A stretch of DNA of 64,000 nucleotides from Flavobacterium sp. 9 (GTDB lineage Bacteria; Bacteroidota; Bacteroidia; Flavobacteriales; Flavobacteriaceae): positions 186,001-250,000 of the forward strand of contig NZ_PEEU01000001.1 in assembly GCF_002754195.1 (NCBI RefSeq), in the 5' to 3' direction. Within the stretch, counting starts at the first letter, position 1. The number at the start of each line of letters is the position of its first letter. Of the stretch, positions 61,720-64,000 are shown in pieces. A program made the translations under genes and the position numbers. Under the pieces are notes generated by a model. That model was not told where the DNA came from, did no database searches, and worked only from the letters and a program-made list of their open reading frames with translations.

Positions 61720-62835
61720 ATGAGCGACATTTCAAGAATTCCAAATGCTTCGGCATTATTTCCTTTAAGAGGAAGTGCTTATGTACCGGCACCATCAGAT
61801 GATGCATTAAACCCTCCTGAAAAGTATTTTGACACTGATTTTACCAATTCTACGTTTCCTCTTATATGGGGAAAAGCAAATGGCGGTCGTGGCGATCTTT
61901 CTAATTTTGCCAATGATCTTAGAGTAAATTTTTTACATCTCTACGATTGGAGTACACCACCATATCCGGGTCAGGAACCAGGACAAAATCAAAGATCGCA
62001 CATATCCTTTTTAAATGAGTGTGCTGCTAATAATATTAAAGTTTTTGTTCCTATTTCTAATTATTTTCTGGTACAATTAAATAAGGGAAAAGATGTAACA
62101 GCTTTTATTACAGCAATGGTAATTGAAATTTACAATGCCGGAACAACTCCGCATAAAGCCGCTGGAATCTGGGGAATTGGTAATGAATTTGATCAACCTG
62201 GAGAATTTACAGTAACGGATGTCGCTAAGATGATTCAGATTCTTATCAATATTGAAACAAAACTAGGAATTCCGACGTCAAATTTATTGCCAATTACTTC
62301 GCCAGTTTCATTTGCAGATCCAACACATACAAATATACCCGGAATTATTGCTATCCAAAAACTTCAAGCAGCTCTTAAGAATATTGGTTTAGAAAATGTT
62401 TGGAATAATAGATTTATTGCTTCTATAAATCCCCAAAACTCTGGCGACTATATTAGAAATTATATTGATGTAACATTTCCTAAATATTTTCCTAATATTC
62501 CTTTTTTCTTTACAGAAATGGGTGCTCCTATCAAACAGGATTGGGATTGGCCTGTAAAAACGGAAGAACAGCAAGCTGATTACGTTCTTTCTCAAATACA
62601 AAATTCACATCCGCGAGGTAACTTTTTAGGCGCTTGTGTATTTCAATTCCTGAATCAAACCACTCTTAAAACAGGTTCTGAAAGTACTTTTGGAATGACA
62701 AAACACTCCGGATCTTTTACAACCGGTATTATACCGCAATCTTATAAGCCGGGTGGAGGTCAAACTTATAATGTTGATACACTCACACACAAACCAATGT
62801 ATCAGAGTGTTAAAACAGGTTTTTCGGCTATGTAA
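61720..62835 (+). CDS. Leaderless clan-A glycosidase (GH17/GH72-like), possible eCIS cargo
   Basis: The 371-residue protein has a TIM-barrel glycosidase pattern: RGSAYVPAPSDD at the start, NFLHLYDWSTPPYPG, acid/base Glu in GIWGIGNEFDQPG (about 167) and nucleophile Glu in PFFFTEMGAP (about 267). The order and motifs resemble beta-1,3-glucan-active families (GH17/GH72). No signal peptide is present, in contrast with the GH30, GH42 and GH63 proteins in this window. With its position in the cargo cassette this suggests delivery by the particle, perhaps against fungal or oomycete walls. The family assignment is tentative. Confidence 0.65.
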   Translation: MSDISRIPNASALFPLRGSAYVPAPSDDALNPPEKYFDTDFTNSTFPLIWGKANGGRGDLSNFANDLRVNFLHLYDWSTPPYPGQEPGQNQRSHISFLNECAANNIKVFVPISNYFLVQLNKGKDVTAFITAMVIEIYNAGTTPHKAAGIWGIGNEFDQPGEFTVTDVAKMIQILINIETKLGIPTSNLLPITSPVSFADPTHTNIPGIIAIQKLQAALKNIGLENVWNNRFIASINPQNSGDYIRNYIDVTFPKYFPNIPFFFTEMGAPIKQDWDWPVKTEEQQADYVLSQIQNSHPRGNFLGACVFQFLNQTTLKTGSESTFGMTKHSGSFTTGIIPQSYKPGGGQTYNVDTLTHKPMYQSVKTGFSAM

Positions 62836-62864
62836 TATGAATTTAGATGTTTCACACAAATCAA

Positions 62865-62901
62865 TGAGCAGTTTTTAAATTAATTGAACAAAAACTGCTC
62901 A
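62865..62901. terminator. Hairpin after the glycosidase gene
   Basis: The arms tgagcagttttt (62865-62876) and aaaaactgctca (62890-62901) are perfectly complementary with a 13-base loop. There is no T-tract after it on the plus strand, so it may terminate weakly or only protect the mRNA end. Confidence 0.55.
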
Positions 62902-62965
62902 ACGATTCAAAATAATTATCCGATGAGCAATCAGTTTATTTTTTGAAGAATTTAATGCAACTAAA

Positions 62966-63181
62966 ATGGATCAGTACTCAGGAAAATATTTTACCCAAAA
63001 TCATTCAATAACTTCGACAGCTAATAGTCAGAGTGGGAAAAATGCGATTCAATTAATGGATAATCGTCCTGTATCTGCTTTGCAGCAAAAGCTTTCTGGA
63101 CTTGCAACAAAAAGTCGGACAAATTTTCTAAGACCTATGCTACACTTTCTATTTTATAAAATTCTAGTTCCATTTCTTTAG
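62966..63181 (+). pseudogene. Truncated eCIS cargo gene cut by IS3-family insertion
   Basis: The first 47 residues (MDQYSGKYFTQNHSITSTAN, then GKNAIQLMDNRPVSALQQKL) carry the AIQL-DNR-x-x-S-x-x-Q tag of the neighbouring cargo proteins. After about residue 47 the reading frame runs into IS sequence and stops at 63181. The original cargo's payload is therefore lost, or continues on the far side of the IS beyond this window. The exact junction could not be seen; it lies at about 63100-63134. Confidence 0.7.
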
Positions 63182-64000
63182 GTGTTTTATATCCCAAAGA
63201 AGAATGCAGACGTTTTCTATTATACCATACTTCTATATATTCAAAGACTGCTAATTTAGCTTCTTCAATGGTTGTGAATTTATGCTGATAGATAAGTTCT
63301 GCTTTAAGGGTCTTGAAAAAACTTTCAGCTACAGCATTATCCCAACAATTAGCTTTTCTACTCATACTTTGAGTGATTAAAGTATTTTTATTAATCAATT
63401 TTCTGAATTCTATCGAAGCATATTGTATTCCTCTATCTGAATGAAAAAGTAAAGATTCTGTTATTTCTCTTTTTGATACTGCCATTTTCCAAGCTGGAAT
63501 AATCGTTTGATCGGTATACATTCGTGTGCTTAACGACCATCCTATAACCTGCCTGTCATATAAATCAATAATAGTAGTAAGATATAACCAGCCGGCAGCT
63601 GTTCTTATATAGGTTATATCAGACACCCAAACCTCATTAAGTGATTTTGGTGTAAAATTTCTATTGAGATGATTACTGCACACTGGATATCGATGATTAG
63701 AATCTGTGGTTACTTTAAAGCGTCTTTTAAGTTTACTTCTCCAGCCATTAAGAAGCATCAATTTAGCAACTTTCCTTTTGGATATTTTATATCCTTTTCT
63801 TTTTAGCTGTTCCGCTATTCTGGGACTTCCGTAAGTTTGACTGCTTAGATCAAAAACTTCTTTTATTAAATCTGTAAATAGACTATTTTCTATAAATCTA
63901 TTAGAAGGACCGCCACTGAACCATCTATAATAACTACTTCGGCTTACTTTTAAAACGCTGCACATCTTTTCAATAGGATATAAATGTTTATAGCTGACTA
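63105..64000 (-). mobile_element. IS3-family insertion element, partial at right edge
   Basis: The element begins within about 63100-63134 and extends past the window. It contains the orfB-type transposase and interrupts a cargo gene. orfA and the far inverted repeat would be to the right. No terminal inverted repeat could be confirmed from one end alone. Confidence 0.75.
63135..64000 (-). CDS. IS3-family transposase (orfB part, incomplete)
   Basis: An ATG at 63965 would give 276 residues, but the frame stays open to the window edge and reads YPIEKMCSVLKVSRSSYYRW, the usual orfB segment produced by frameshifting from orfA. The DDE triad is visible: Asp in WVSDITYIRT, Asp in LLFHSDRGIQY and Glu in CWDNAVAESFFKTLK. 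Also typical is LHSSLGYKTPKEME near the end. The catalytic residues look intact, so the copy could be active. Confidence 0.92.
   Translation of the reverse strand, partial: VSYKHLYPIEKMCSVLKVSRSSYYRWFSGGPSNRFIENSLFTDLIKEVFDLSSQTYGSPRIAEQLKRKGYKISKRKVAKLMLLNGWRSKLKRRFKVTTDSNHRYPVCSNHLNRNFTPKSLNEVWVSDITYIRTAAGWLYLTTIIDLYDRQVIGWSLSTRMYTDQTIIPAWKMAVSKREITESLLFHSDRGIQYASIEFRKLINKNTLITQSMSRKANCWDNAVAESFFKTLKAELIYQHKFTTIEEAKLAVFEYIEVWYNRKRLHSSLGYKTPKEMELEFYKIESVA

Noticed and set aside
30864..62835. Prophage
   Set aside because: There are no capsid, terminase, portal, integrase or lysis-cassette genes, while the AAA+ ATPase, DUF4255, DUF5908 and DUF4157 genes are eCIS markers.

Overview
The window is chromosomal DNA of a Bacteroidota bacterium, most likely a Flavobacterium or close relative. 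The evidence is the low GC content, a SusC/SusD pair, TonB receptors with a carboxypeptidase-like N-terminal extension, weak Shine-Dalgarno signals with candidate TAnnTTTG -7 elements, and intergenic regions full of palindromic repeats. No tRNA, rRNA or CRISPR array was seen.

Region A (about 0.7-6.7 kb) is mixed metabolic DNA: a Crp/Fnr regulator divergent from a GlcG-like protein and a YghZ-type aldo/keto reductase, a secreted GH30 glycosidase, a secreted CBM6-like protein, and a nucleotidyltransferase with a remodelled nucleotide-binding loop. A perfect 21-bp hairpin closes it.

Region B (about 6.9-28.2 kb) is a run of nine genes on the minus strand, diverging from an Lrp/AsnC regulator. 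In transcription order: a DUF1338 (HglS-type) enzyme, an ALDH7-type aminoadipate-semialdehyde dehydrogenase, SusC, SusD, a GH63 alpha-glucosidase, a GH42 beta-galactosidase, a fusion of a hydroxylysine-kinase-like domain with a 5-phosphohydroxylysine phospho-lyase-like domain, a YdiJ-type FAD/Fe-S D-2-hydroxyglutarate dehydrogenase, and a TonB siderophore-type receptor. Read together these look like a pathway for collagen-type glucosyl-galactosyl-hydroxylysine: import, removal of glucose, removal of galactose, conversion of hydroxylysine to aminoadipate semialdehyde, and oxidation to 2-oxoglutarate. Each family call is fairly firm; the combined substrate is my inference. The 2-aminoadipate aminotransferase step is not encoded by a dedicated gene here.

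Region C (about 28.6-62.9 kb) contains a META-domain lipoprotein, a pseudo-receiver/HTH regulator, and then a complete extracellular contractile injection system (eCIS) on the plus strand. It encodes a DUF4255 cap protein, one sheath, two tubes, a DUF5908 small protein, a LysM hub, a VgrG-like spike, a PAAR tip, a gp25 wedge, two large baseplate proteins, a tape measure, two helical proteins, an AAA+ ATPase, and a cargo cassette. The cargo cassette holds a GH25 lysozyme, an HNH nuclease with a nuclear-localisation-like basic stretch, two DUF4157 proteins, a leaderless clan-A glycosidase, and a tag-bearing cargo gene cut by an IS3-family element at the right edge. Upstream lies an array of TGTCTAC repeats spaced by about whole helical turns. 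Several cargoes share a short N-terminal sequence even where DUF4157 is absent, which suggests a modular loading tag.

Coordinates of motifs inside proteins are approximate. No database search was possible, so family names rest on recognised motifs and remembered family sequences.
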